From Gnetum montanum (taxonomy: Eukaryota > Streptophyta > Gnetopsida > Gnetales > Gnetaceae), in the NCBI GenBank assembly GCA_015680685.1, contig MNCI01027120.1, forward strand, positions 233,390-293,389: a DNA stretch of 60,000 nucleotides. The letters run 5' to 3'. Below are positions 45,939-57,818 of the stretch, piece after piece. The translations under genes were made by a program, and so were the position numbers. The notes under the pieces are model-generated. The model was not told the origin of the DNA, searched no databases, and saw only the letters and a list, made by a program, of their open reading frames with translations. Position 1 is the stretch's first letter; every line of letters starts with the position of its first letter.

Positions 45939-46790
45939 CTTACTGATGAGCGGCTAGGTACCCCTACACCCAACCATACGAATCATGGGCGTTCACACAC
46001 GACTCGGTTGAATTCCGCAGACTGTAAGCACTTAACATATACTAGACTCTAACCAGTGAAACCTTGGGTTAGACGGTTGTTGTCTTCCTAATCTCACTTG
46101 TGATGTCCCCTTTACGATGGTTAAGTGAGATTAAGGCTAATGATTTTTATATCTTTTTGCATATCTTTTGGCGGCTAATTAAGGTATGAAAAGTAGGGAA
46201 TAAACTATTATCTAATCTATAATTATCCTAGCTTGTATCCTAACTATTCCTGGTCCCATCTTCTGAGCATCTCCTAACACTTCTGGGTTACTAGACGTTA
46301 AGCATCACTGGGCTTACCAAGTGTTTGATTTACGTTCGAGATGGTCGTACTTATGGCCTTTACGAACTACGAATAAGTGATAGCGATTAAGATAACAATA
46401 ATAGAAACTTAAGTAATTAATAGGTAGTTAACAAAGCATAAATATATTAAACTATTGAATGCATAAAATAGCTAAGTCCAAATGCTACAAGGAATGCTTG
46501 AATAGTTCGTCTTTATTATCGTCACACTAATGGGCTCAGATACATCAACGCTCTAATAAAGAGCTGATCACTTTTCTTACACCTGCTGTGGGCACTTGGA
46601 AAATATTCTATCTCTTGCGGGAACAAACTGTAAGAGCTTCACTACAACTAACTGAAAGATACCTAAATGAGGCGAAAGGCCCTCTTATTTATAGGCCAAG
46701 ATAGGCGACTGCGTAAATGGGGCCACGTTGACGCGGCTGCGTATACACGGCCCAGTCGATGCATTGACTTAATGACACTTCATCACTTAC
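45939..46790 (-). mobile_element. Nested solo LTR with 5-bp target duplication
   Basis: A complete antisense LTR (45944-46785, 842 bp) of the G1/G2 family lies in the G2 leader. CTTAC flanks it on both sides (45939-45943 and 46786-46790). Its ends are TGATGAGCGG and ...CTTCATCA on the plus strand, and its TATA box is the reverse of 46687-46694. No internal region remains, so it is a solo LTR, formed by recombination between the two LTRs of a full insertion. Confidence 0.93.
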
Positions 46791-47340
46791 TATTTAGACT
46801 TCACTTTCATCCTTCATCAAAATGAACAACTGCAATGGAGAGACTTGAAGGGCAACATTATGTTGCCACTTAATCATGTCATTTTATTAATGTTCATGAT
46901 AACACTGATAGAACTAGGGCTTGAAGTAGCAACCCAAAGTACCAAGCGATAGATCACCCTTTCAAAGATTATCAGCCTACAGAGGTCTAACTTTGAAAAG
47001 AAAAACTCATGGAAGTGCAACATAAAGCCTCTAAGGGAAAAAGGTTTTCAATCACACTAACATCATAGTAAGAAGAGGAAGACATTGAATATCCTTCAAG
47101 GTGATCTCAATGCCAAGGTCTTCCTCCCTTTGGTAAAGATAACATGACTCATTAGTGGCTACACTTAACCTTGGCAAGAAACTAAATCAAGGGAAGAGCT
47201 AGACTCATAACTAGGGGGACCTTAAGGCCAAGGTTTCCTAGTCATTAAGCAAGAGAACAACCAAGGGATTAGAGAAGAGGAGTAAACTAACATAAATCTC
47301 CTACCTCTTCGTGTTTACCATCCTCTTCATCATCTAGCTC
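46791..47340 (+). other. G2 leader continuing to gag
   Basis: Contains AATGGAGAGACTTGAAGGGCAACAT, also present with changes in G3 at about 58,130-58,155, so it is part of the element. No clear protein; gag-like reading begins around 47,300. Confidence 0.6.
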
Positions 47341-49030
47341 TAACAAGAAGAAATGTGAATGAGACCAAAGAGGAAATGATCGAAGGCAAGATGAATGTGA
47401 GAGAAGGCCCCATTGTAAATATGGGAGAGGGGAACATAGACAACACCAAAAAGAAGAGGGATATCATCAAGAAAGAAGGTGTAACAAATTACATCATAAG
47501 AGACATGGCCATGACATGGACCACATTAAACAATATGACTATGATGAACCACTACTTGCTACAAGGAGCATGATCAACATCTATGATGTAATTTACATTC
47601 CCACCATGCATCAAAGGGATAGCTAGATCAAACAACTTAACGTCAACAATATTCCCAAATTTGAGGAAGGTTAGAATACTAATTTATGGCACCATCTGCA
47701 AGCCTTTCATGATGCCTAAGCCTTGCAAAATATAGAAAATGACTAGCAAAAGCTTAAATTATTTCCTAGGATACTCATAAAGGAAGTTGAAGTTGGTATC
47801 AGTCCTTGGAACTAGAATCTATTTGTAGATGCAATACAATGCTAGAGTTATTTAATGATAACTATTAGACATACTCTAGGATGTTTAATTTGAGGAAGCA
47901 AATTCAAGGGTGGAAACAAGGTAATCATAAATCCCTTAATATGGCCTTAGGTAGGTACTATTTGTTACTACATTGATGCTAAGTCCATAGCTTCTCTCAA
48001 AGGGTTTAGCTTTGCCATATCATAAATGGACTCAAAAAAAAAAAAAAACTAGAGAGACTCTTGGGATCTATAGCCAAGGAAGACTATTGGAAATAAGGGC
48101 TCATTAGATCAAAAGGCTCATTGATTAGGTAGCAAAAAAAGAATGAGAGTTAAAGAAGAGAGAAATTGGAAAGTAAGATAATAGATACTCCTCTATTCAT
48201 AAAAATGAGATATATCTTTATGACCTAAAGAAGGAAGCATCATTGAAAAAGGTTGTGCAAAGAAAATTCTTGTCAATTTAAAAATCTATTACTGAAATAT
48301 CAATCAAGGTGGATAAGATGCAGGACTCTCTAGATGAGAAGTTTCAAGCAACACTTAGAATCATGAAAGAAAAAATAGAGTAGGGGAGTAAGGACAAGGA
48401 TAAGAGAAGGAAGAAGAATATAGTAAAGAACTATCATCATTAGAGAGTTAATGCTACATCAATAGATAAGTTTGTAAATTCAGATAGATAATGAAGGATG
48501 TGAAATTTGCCAATACAATCATTCTAAGGGATTTAACCAATTCTATCATACTTACAAGAATTTGGGATCTATGCCTTAAATCCAAAGCTTGTTAAGAGAT
48601 AACCACTTAGGAGGTTGCCTTATCCTCAAGGTAACTATTGGCAAAAATTCTACCAATAGCAGTACTATCCAAGTGGAATGCCACATCAACCTTAGGATTA
48701 CTATCATTAGTGGCAAAACCCATAACTGTGAGGGATGTTACCAGTAAGGCAACAATACCCTTATTGTCAACCAAATCCATATTGTTGTTATGTCCAACAA
48801 CCTATGTTACCAAGTGGCTTTACGATCCACACGTCTTCCCATCATTACTATCCTCTTGAATATCATTAACCTGTCACTCCATGTGCCAAATCTCCTTCCA
48901 CATACACTCTTCATTACCCTCAGTAATACCATGCACCTCATAACTCCACTCCCTTGCCACTTGTACCACTTATGCAAGGTGAAATATCTTCACAACCCCA
49001 ACAATGCAATGCCATAAGAGTAGTAAACTT
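47341..49030 (+). pseudogene. G2 gag
   Basis: The basic N-terminal segment ends DYDEPLLATRSMIN, as in G1. The gag core follows (NLWHHLQAFHDA, KLKLFPRILIKEVE at about 47,690-47,800), then a frame with many stops, then the Pro/Tyr/Gln-rich tail (YPQGNYW, PSGMPHQP) near 48,620-49,000. Same architecture as G1 and more eroded. Confidence 0.72.
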
Positions 49031-49122
49031 ATAAGTAAATGATAAGTCAAGTGGTTCAAGTGTTAAGCCTTTAAAAGGTCATTTTCAAGCCTAACAGTCC
49101 ACTTAAACGATCACAAGCATAT

Positions 49123-49701
49123 GTGGCTATGGACTTCTCTCAAATTGCTCAAGGAATGCCTACTGAGTCTCCTTCAAATCAAAGACCCCAAAATGTTCAA
49201 ATAATCATGTTAACTTATGTAGTTATAGATTGGATAAAAGTAGGACACCTTCCCAAGAAGAGAACTAACCTTGAAAGCCCTTTGATCTATTTGGAGGTTG
49301 TATGGAATGATCTGTGTAAGGTTCTATTAGACTTAGGTTCTGATGTAAATTTAATCTTTCAATAGATTGGAAAAACTTGGAATTTGCCTTCACTAAAGAA
49401 TTACAATATCATGTTAGAGCTTGTGGATCAGTCCATTACTATTTTGTTGAGATTAGTAGAGGATATTGTGATTACTATTAGTAGGTGCTCATATCCAATA
49501 GACTTCCTAGTGATCCATGTGAACAATTATAAGAGGAATTTCCTAATTATTATGAGGAGGGATTGGCTAAGTACCATTGATACTAAGCTAGAAATCAAAG
49601 ACCTCTCCTTGAAAATATATAAGGAGAATGAGTTTGGCAAAATAGAGAAGAAGAAAGTTCCATGCATCACATATAGTGACACAAGGTACAACTACATGTA
49701 G
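49123..49701 (+). pseudogene. G2 aspartic protease
   Basis: The frame runs 193 codons with one stop. Active-site loop CKVLLDLGSDVNLIF (catalytic Asp kept), then WNLPSLKNYNIMLELVDQ, CSYPIDFLVIHVNNYK and GKIEKKKVPCITY. More complete than the G1 copy, where the Asp is Glu. Confidence 0.78.
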
Positions 49702-50119
49702 AAAATATGAACAATCAAAAGTACATCTATTACAAGATGCAAGATGTGTGTTGAAACCACTAGTATTCAAAGGTGCTTGTACACAATTACCACAAAACAG
49801 GAAGGCACCCAATGATTGACTACAAACAATTGCTCTAGTTTTACAATGTACATGGAACTATCAGAGATCCTCATAAGTGCATATAAAAATAAGATTGATG
49901 AGATGGAGTAAATAAGGAGCTAACTCCCCAAATCTGAGTACATAAAAAAATTAGAGATAGATTGGAGAGAGTTGGAAGTGTTGTTACATTTCTAGCCATT
50001 TCATGGAGCAAACTTTATAAGGTTGTAGCATCAAAAGTAAATTATTACTGAAAAGAAAGAAGAGCCTAAGATTGAAAGGAGATTCCATGCTAAAACAAGA
50101 GAAGGTTCCTAAGCTAAAG

Positions 50120-52960
50120 ATCTATGGAGGTATTAAACATTAAATGGTGGTTTATGTTCTTTGAAGTGTTTCCGAATGCCCATGCAATAAGCTCAAAAAG
50201 ATCTTTGGAATGATAGCTTTTGCAAATTATAAAATCTAGTTGAATGAGTAAGCTTAACTTCTTACTTTAAAACAAAAGCTTTAGTTCTAGTTCCTTTTTG
50301 GCTCTAGCACATAAGCTATTATTCAATTAAATTTCTAAAATTACAAAAATAATGAGATGAGCTATGCTAAGGCTGCTGGAAGTAGAAACTATTTTAACCA
50401 TGAAAAACCTTGTAAGAAACAAGCTTGATTGCAATCACTTTAACCTAACACTTCCATTAGTTGATGTTTATTTTACTTTTGGTACCACCATTAGCTCCTT
50501 ACAATAAGGATCCGAGATTATGAGGGTAGAAAAGGCTTAGCAAAGATATTTAAGTGTAAAAAAAAAAAGGGAAAGAAAGCTTCATAAGCCATTATCAATG
50601 TATCCAGCTTATTAGGAGTGTTATGAATGCAATGGCTTGACGAATAGCTTAGCACAAATACATTAGCCTCATAAACTCTTTTGATTAAGATTTGGTATAA
50701 AAACATTAGATAAATGATCAAAAGTCTAAGCTACAATATTATGTGTAATAAGAGGCAAAAGCATCTCGTAAGCTTTGTGGGATTGGTTCGATAAATAACT
50801 TTTGGACATTCGTAGATTCTCATCTAGATGAGACTCACTCATTCAAGTGCTTAAAAGCTCATCTTAATCTTTCGATGTCACATTAGCTTTTCCACACATC
50901 ATCTTTCCATGTCATCTTCTCCTCACATTAGCATGCTATCAAGCCTATTCATAAGAATGATTTTCGCTGCTACATATCCACTCTGCTACATGGCAAGTTG
51001 CCATATCACCATCTAGATTGGGCTTATTTTTTTTATCTAGATGATTTTTACGGCTTCTTTGATATCATCTTCTACCCACATCAGCATGACTTTTATGCCA
51101 TGTTAGCTCATAGAACTAGGTCGTGAAGTAGAAATTCAGCCCTTCAAGCTCACTTTGCCATGTCATCAATGCCATAATGACTTTGCCAATTTAGCTTCCT
51201 ACCATGTTAGCTTTTTGAGTTAGTTTGAAGGGTGAAATTTCTCCTCTACAAACTAGCTATACCACATAAGCTCTAACACATTAGAGTATGCCATGATAGT
51301 GTCAATGACATCATCATGATGTGAGCACTGTGCCATGTTAGCATGCATAGCCATTTTATGAAGATAAAATTTAGCTTTGTGAACTAGCTCTACCACCTCA
51401 ACATAGCATGACGTCATCACTGTCGCATCAACACCCTACCACATCAACATGTAGATCTCACTCATGAGGCCACATTCTAGCCTCATTAAAGAGTAACTAA
51501 GGCTTGATCCATTAATCAAATCATTAAAAAGCATGTTGTTACAAGAAGTTACTCAGTGATTAGAAATTAAATAGCTTTAAAACTAAATTCAATGAACCAT
51601 GATTTCTTAAGGGAATGCAATTATCATTGAAGGAGCTCAAAATGTGGAAGATTTGTAGGACAGCTATTCAGCATCCTATATGAATAGGACACATGACAAC
51701 TATAGCATTTAATTTCTATGGTAGTTGTAACTAAATTCCCATGGTGGGTGTAACTAATTTTAATTTTTTATGATGTTTGTAACTACCAAGAAGCCGTTAT
51801 AAAAAGAGCTTCAAGGGTAGAATAAAGGGAGGGAGGAACTTAGAAGAAGACATATTAAAGATTTCTTGTAAGAATGTCTTGCTAATTGCATCATCAATTT
51901 AGTTGCTTTGTTTAAATCCTGTGAGTTATTTTCTTTTCATTTTATCTTAGTTGCTTAGCTAATAGTTTATGGAATACTATGCTTGGCATTTAATTTTGGG
52001 ATTTTGTGATTGCTCTTATAGCTCTATTTTCTTGCAATTCTATATTTCTATTAGTTAGCCATGTAAGAGCTTATATTTTCCTTTGAAAAGCATCTTGAGT
52101 AATTTAATAGTAATGTCTTTATGAAATTGCATGTTTGAGTTTAGAGAGTCTAGAAAATCTTTGATATTTTGAGCTGACTTGAAATAACTTCAATTTTAAG
52201 TTTTTTCTTAATGTTCAATCTTGAAATTGTTATACCTTTTCTAATAACTCTATTATTGCAATTCTTGAAAACTATTGAATAGCCATATAATAGCTTGTAT
52301 TTTTTCTTTTATAAAGCATTTTGGTAATTTATTAGAAGTTTCTTTGATGAAATTGCTTGTTGAGCTTGGAGGGTTTGAAAAATTTGTAACACTTGAGGTT
52401 GAATTGGAATAGCTTTTATTTCAAAGTGTTTCCTCATGTTTAATTTATCTCACTTAAATGTTTGAGATTTCACACAAATATGTTTTTTCTCTTCTTCTAT
52501 TTTACAATCCATAGAATCTCACAATATTTCTATTTTTCTTGTAGAATTTTCTCTCTCAGGAAAACTAGGAGTAGATTTTTGCAAAATTGTACTTAAGCAT
52601 TTTGGTGAGATTTTATTTATTTTAAGCAACATACTATAGGGACTATATAGTCTAAGTGACTTGACAAAATAAGAGCCTTTAATGACTCACAATATTTGAA
52701 AAGGTTAGCTAGATTCTTGAATTAATAGCTAGTTACAATTCATACACAAACCCAATCATTTCAACATTCATAATAGCAAACACACATTTATGCTTAGTTC
52801 ACTCTATTACCATTGAGTTTATTTGAAGGTATTTGAACCTTGGTGTTTCCAGAGACCAACAAACACCTAAACTCAAGTTTAAAGGAACACCTTCATTTTC
52901 CCATGATTCTAGTCACAAGATGGAAGAAAAATGTTGATGAACCTAAATGGTTAGGAACAG
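50120..52960. mobile_element. Insertion of about 2.8 kb between protease and RT of G2
   Basis: G1 has only about 0.5 kb between protease and RT. In G2 the matching linker is split: the part before is at 49,740-50,110, and the part after (LDYVFLENEKLVIIN; G1 MKYVFLKNGKLIIIN) is at about 53,020. The insert has a TATA box (TATAAAAA, 51798-51805), degenerate CATGTTAGC/CATGTCATC words upstream (50,880-51,480) and a long T-rich region downstream, so it may be a large solo LTR. Ends and target duplication were not resolved. Confidence 0.55.
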
Positions 52961-54080
52961 GAAGTCCCTAACACTTCTAAATAGGAGACCTTGAAGGTAA
53001 AATCCTTATTGACATATTTAGATTATGTATTCTTAGAAAATGAGAAGTTGGTAATTATAAATTTCTAACTCATTAAAGAGTAGAAAAAAAAGTTGTTAAC
53101 AATAGTCAACAAATGGCCAACATTCTTTGCCTAGTCATATGATGAGATAACAGGAATAGATCTATGCATATGCTAGTATCAAATCTGCATAGACTCTACT
53201 ATAAAGTCCAAGAGGAAGTTGCAAAGGAGGTAGAATCCAAAGCTAAAACAAGTTATTAAAAAAGTAAACTTCTCAAAATTGGGTTCATTTATCCAATGAT
53301 AGAAAGTGAGTGGGTAAGCTTGCTTCTTATTATACCAAAGAAAAGGGAGCAATGGAGAGTTTATATAGACTTCAGGCTACTAAACATGGCCACTTTCAAA
53401 TATCATTTTTCATTGTCATATGTGGACCAGGTGTTAGATACTATTGTAGGGCACAACTACTGTAGTTTTCTAAACAACTATATTGGCTACAATCAAATTC
53501 AAATTGCTTCAAAAGACTAGGTGAAAGTAATGTTCACAAGTCCTTGGGGAAAATTTTGCATACAAAAGGATTCCCTTTGGTCTATGTAATGCTCCTATAA
53601 CCTTCCAATGCTTAGTCCTTAGCATCTTTCAACAACAAATTAGCAATGGTATAGAAGTCTTCATGGTTGACTTCTCCACCTATGGTGCATATTTTGAACA
53701 AGCCTTGGATATCTTGAGCAAGTGCTAAAATGAAGTATGGGAATAAACTTGCAGTTCAACTAGAAGAAGAGCCATTTAATGGTCTAGGAGGACATTGTCC
53801 TAGGAGATCAAATTTTAGAAAAAATGATTAAGGTGAATCCTAATAAGGTAGGAATCATCTAATGAATTATTAAATAACCCCAAATAGTCAAGGATGTGAG
53901 GTTATTCCTTGGACATACCGGTTACTATAGGCATTTTATTAAAATCTTCTCAAAAATTGCCAGGCCACTTGTTAAGCTTACTAAAAGGGATGCATCATTT
54001 GAATGGACTAAGAAGTATGAACAAGCATTCTAGAACTTGAAGAAAAAATTCATAGAAACACCAATTCTATAGATACTTGA
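52961..54080 (+). pseudogene. G2 reverse transcriptase
   Basis: IESEWVSLLLIIPKK, WRVYIDFRLLNMATFK, YVDQVLDTIVGHNYC, then the catalytic block FMVDFSTYG (FMVDF at 53660-53674), where one catalytic Asp is Val. Later LFLGHTGYYRHFI and SKIARPLVKLTK. Several frameshifts. Inactive as written. Confidence 0.83.
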
Positions 54081-54480
54081 TTAGTCAAAATCTTTCTACA
54101 TCATGATAGATGTATCTAATTTTGCATTGGAAGCAATGCTTACATAAATGGATAATCAAAAACATCCATACTACATCCATTGTATAAATACAAGCATTGT
54201 GAGTACACAACTTAGTTACACCACTATAGAAAATGAATTCATGATGATGGTGTATGTTCTTGAGAAATTTAAGCACTATGTTCTTAGATACCTTATTTTT
54301 GTGCATGTTGATCATAGTGCAATTCGCTTTCTCATGAATAAGCGAACAGTGAACCCCTGTGTTGTACAATGATTAGTGATTTTACAAGAGTTTGATTTAA
54401 TAATGATGGATAGAAAGGAAACCAAGAATGTAGTTGCTAATCATTTATCTTAGTTAAGATGGGATAATAAGGTTGATGAA
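54081..54480 (+). pseudogene. G2 RNase H
   Basis: IMIDVSNFALEAMLT (first catalytic Asp region, G1 VMTNASNYT), then LSYTTIENEFMMMVYVLEKF and VHVDHSAIRFLMNK. One frame over most of the domain. Confidence 0.75.
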
Positions 54481-54499
54481 GAGTGTTTCTTTGACCAAT

Positions 54500-55805
54500 T
54501 CCTAGATGAACTTTTGTTTGCTAAGGTAACCAAGGTTCAAGCACCAACGAACACAAAATGATATAATGAATTCCTCTTCTCTCTACTCACATAGGAGACT
54601 CTTGTAGAATGGGACCTTAGGAGAAAACAACAATTTCTCCACTAGATCAAACACTACCTTGACATATAGGGTAACCTCTATAAAATCTAGGTAGATGGCC
54701 TGGTACGATGGTGTGTTCCTGATGAAGACCAACTATGAGTTTTTTAGAATGCACATGAGAGTCCTTATTGAGACCACTATGTAGAAAGAAGAATAACCAT
54801 AAAAATCCTAATGGTAGCATATTTTTGGTCTACACTCTTTAGAGATGTCCATCATTTCACCCATTCATGCCAATGGTGTCAATGAGATGAAATGATGACA
54901 ACTAAGATGGAAGGGTCTTAATAGTGGACCCAACCATTGAAGCCTTTTAACCTTTGAGGAATCAATTTCATGGGATTTGTCACTCCCATGTTTAATGGAA
55001 AGTCTTACATTATTGTTGTTGTTGACTACTGTACCAAATGGGTTGAAGCTTAGTTGTTACTAATTATACTTCTTTTATTGTAGCTCAATTCTTTCAATAA
55101 CATGTGATAAACAGGTTTGATATTCCTAGGACATTAATTTTTGATAATTTAACCCATTTCATAGGTGCTAGATTTCACAAGTTGATGCAATGTTTAGGTG
55201 TGGAACATATACTTACAACTCCTTATTTTCCATAAGCTAATGAATAAGTTGAAGTCACTAACAGGAAGATCATGAGGATTTTGACAAGAACCATTAGTAG
55301 ATATAGGAAGGATTAGAGCACAAAACTCAACGATGGTCTATGGGTTCATTTCTTAACATGGAAACTTACTATAGGTTACACTTCCTATGAACTACTGTAG
55401 GGAAAGTTGCCGAAACTTCTAATTCAAATTGAACTCCATACACTCACAATTACATGTGACCTTGACTTTAACATTGACTTGGCATAAAAAGAAAAACTAA
55501 TAACTCTTAATGTACTTGATGAGAATTGAAGGGTAGCTTTGATGTTGAATGAAGTACATAAGACATACCATAAACAATGCCATGATTCTTGAATAAGAAA
55601 AGTTTCATTTCAGCCAGGAGACAAGGATTTCTATTGGAATCCCATGCATGTGCTTCAACAAACTAAGTTTCAAACATCATGGAAAGGATCGTACATTGTA
55701 TATTCAAATTTTCCTTTTGGTGCTATGATGATTTACCACCCAGCAAGTCTTCAAAAGCACATGCTAGTTAACGTCCAACAACTAAGATCCTTTAAAGACT
55801 TCTAA
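54500..55805 (+). pseudogene. G2 integrase
   Basis: Zinc-binding region poor. Core: INFMGFVTPM, VDYCTKWVEA, IPRTLIFDNLTHFIGA (G1 ALISNNGTHFKGA), TTPYFPxANExVEVTNRK. C-terminal FQPGDKDFYWNPMH and QTKFQTSWKGSYIV. One frame in large part, with stops. Confidence 0.8.
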
Positions 55806-56699
55806 GTAAACAACTGTAACCACAACATCTTAACACAATGTCAGGCTCACTCCATATAAAAAATCTCCTCCTTCCAACTTAGTCATGTGGGAGAAGACCA
55901 TTTATCCTAATACCTTGAAGAGGATGAAATTTTTTATTCTTTTTTGTTTTATATCATTTTTTGTATGTTTTCCATTTTTCTTATCTTTTGATATTTTTAT
56001 ATATTTTATTTTACTTTACCTTACCTTTACATTTTATTTCACTTTAAATTTTTCTTTTGTTTATTTTTTTGTGACATCTAATTCTATTCCATTATTGTTG
56101 AAAATTTTAATGATTACTAAATCTAGTTGTTAAGATTGTAACCATCTATATAGGTCAATTTTTTTTTTTGGATTATGCTCCCTACTTAAGGATTTATTAG
56201 TTTTCCAATGGTACCAAGCAGTGAACTCACGACATCCACCCATTCCATTTGTATCATAGTGAGATTTGTATCATGGTATCATGATGGTTTCTTCACACTA
56301 AAACTAAAAGTAACATGTGATCTCGTTATCAAACAAATCAAGAATGAACCAAGTAAAAATGAAAAAGCGTGTGGTATCAAGAGGATTTCTTGAATTCTCT
56401 TCTTGGCTCCCTTCTTGAGTACTATGAATCCTCATGAAATGTATCATCACTTCTCCTATAATCCACAAAATAAAGTAAGTCTTTGTAAAGTGTGGTTCTT
56501 AAAGAAAAAAAAAAGGAATTAAAACACATCTCTTTGAAGATCTCTTGGTAAATAAGCATTGGTTTTGGGGCTTGAAAGACATGTTACCCATTCCTGAAGG
56601 CACCCCTCTAACTAAAGCCCAAATTTCTTCCTTAAACATCGCTAACTACTTTATTCTTCTCCTAGAATGATTATCATTCTCTGTGGTCATTATAGTCTC
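55806..56699 (+). other. G2 spacer between integrase and 3' LTR
   Basis: T-rich for the first 300 bp, no recognisable protein; about half the length of the matching G1 spacer. Confidence 0.5.
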
Positions 56700-56708
56700 A
56701 TGGAGGTA
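56700..56708 (+). promoter_or_regulatory. G2 polypurine tract
   Basis: CATGGAGGTA-type run in the same position as ATGGGGGTA in G1, just before the TG that opens the LTR. Confidence 0.5.
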
Positions 56709-57818
56709 TGAAAGAAGAAACATATCAATGTGATACCATTGTTAATGGTATAGATTTGGTCTAAACTCTAAATAGACTAGTATCTAGATCACCTTAATCA
56801 TGCATTTCACAAGGATCTCTGTGGCTATGATCAAGGTTCTCCTCTTCTGATCTCTCTCTCTAGACATATTTTGATACTCCATTCTCTTACCTCACTACAT
56901 CATAGCATAGTCATTTGTTAATTTTCACTTTGTAGATTACATGATCCTAAGACAATTAGTTATAAAAGTACGGTTTATAAAATCAAATTTCATCACAATG
57001 CGACATCATAATAATGACATCGTATCAATGATGTCATTGATACGATGTCACGACACATGATATGTTATCATTGATACGATGTCTTGGGATGTGTGCACCC
57101 CTATAAATATGACACTTGGGCACATGATCCAACAACTTTTCATTACCCTACCTAGCGATAGAAGAGTGAATACCTACAATGTGATGTGTCATAGTTGAAC
57201 AGTGTCTTTATTTGAGCAAGTTGTACTTGGGCATAAGTTGTAATGGTAATAAATATTGAGAATATTTTTCATGATTGTAGCATTTCCTTAGTTTACTATT
57301 TTACTTAGCATAATTTCTACTATTTTACTAGGTCAACACTTTACTTTTACTTGCATCTTATTAAAGCCGAATGAGTACGACTAATTTCAAGTGCTTAAGT
57401 GTAATCGTTTAGTGGTCCTAGTAGTGGTTTTACTTGGTTCACTTAGTAGTGAACTCACTTGGCAACCCAATAATAGTTACATGAGCCAAAGGTGTGTATA
57501 GTAAATCAGGAACAGATGCTCATCGCTATAGGCTAGAATAGAATTATGTTTCCATTATTTGTTAGATTTAGCATTTACTCTACTTTTACTATGTCTACAC
57601 TTAGGAGCATAACTGGCCCTACAACATCATTTAACATACGCATCGTTGCAAGTTAAACCATACACTTAGACTTCACTAGCTTGAAGTGGGAAGACAACGA
57701 TCATGAGCTTAACTCAATTACTAGCATATCAACCTTGTCCATCCATGGATTACAATCAAGTCACGCATGAACATTTGTGACTTGTATGGTTGAGTGTTTG
57801 ATGCTCGATCACTCATCA
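56709..57818 (+). repeat. Shared LTR between G2 and G3
   Basis: Begins after the polypurine tract and ends CTCATCA before the G3 primer site. TATA box at 57102-57109. U3 has three near-identical ATTGATACGATGTC-type words in direct and inverted arrangement (57,020-57,085). At about 1.11 kb it is roughly 270 bp longer than its relatives; the extra sequence is upstream of the repeats. Confidence 0.75.

Larger units (their letters stand above)
44825..57818 (+). mobile_element. Ty3/gypsy element G2, same family as G1
   Basis: 5' LTR 44825-45667, primer site 45669-45686, leader (with a nested antisense LTR), gag, protease, a foreign insertion of about 2.8 kb, RT, RNase H, integrase, polypurine tract and 3' LTR. 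Protein segments match G1 throughout. The 3' LTR is followed directly by another primer site and gag (G3), so G2 and G3 share it. All frames are broken. Confidence 0.87.
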
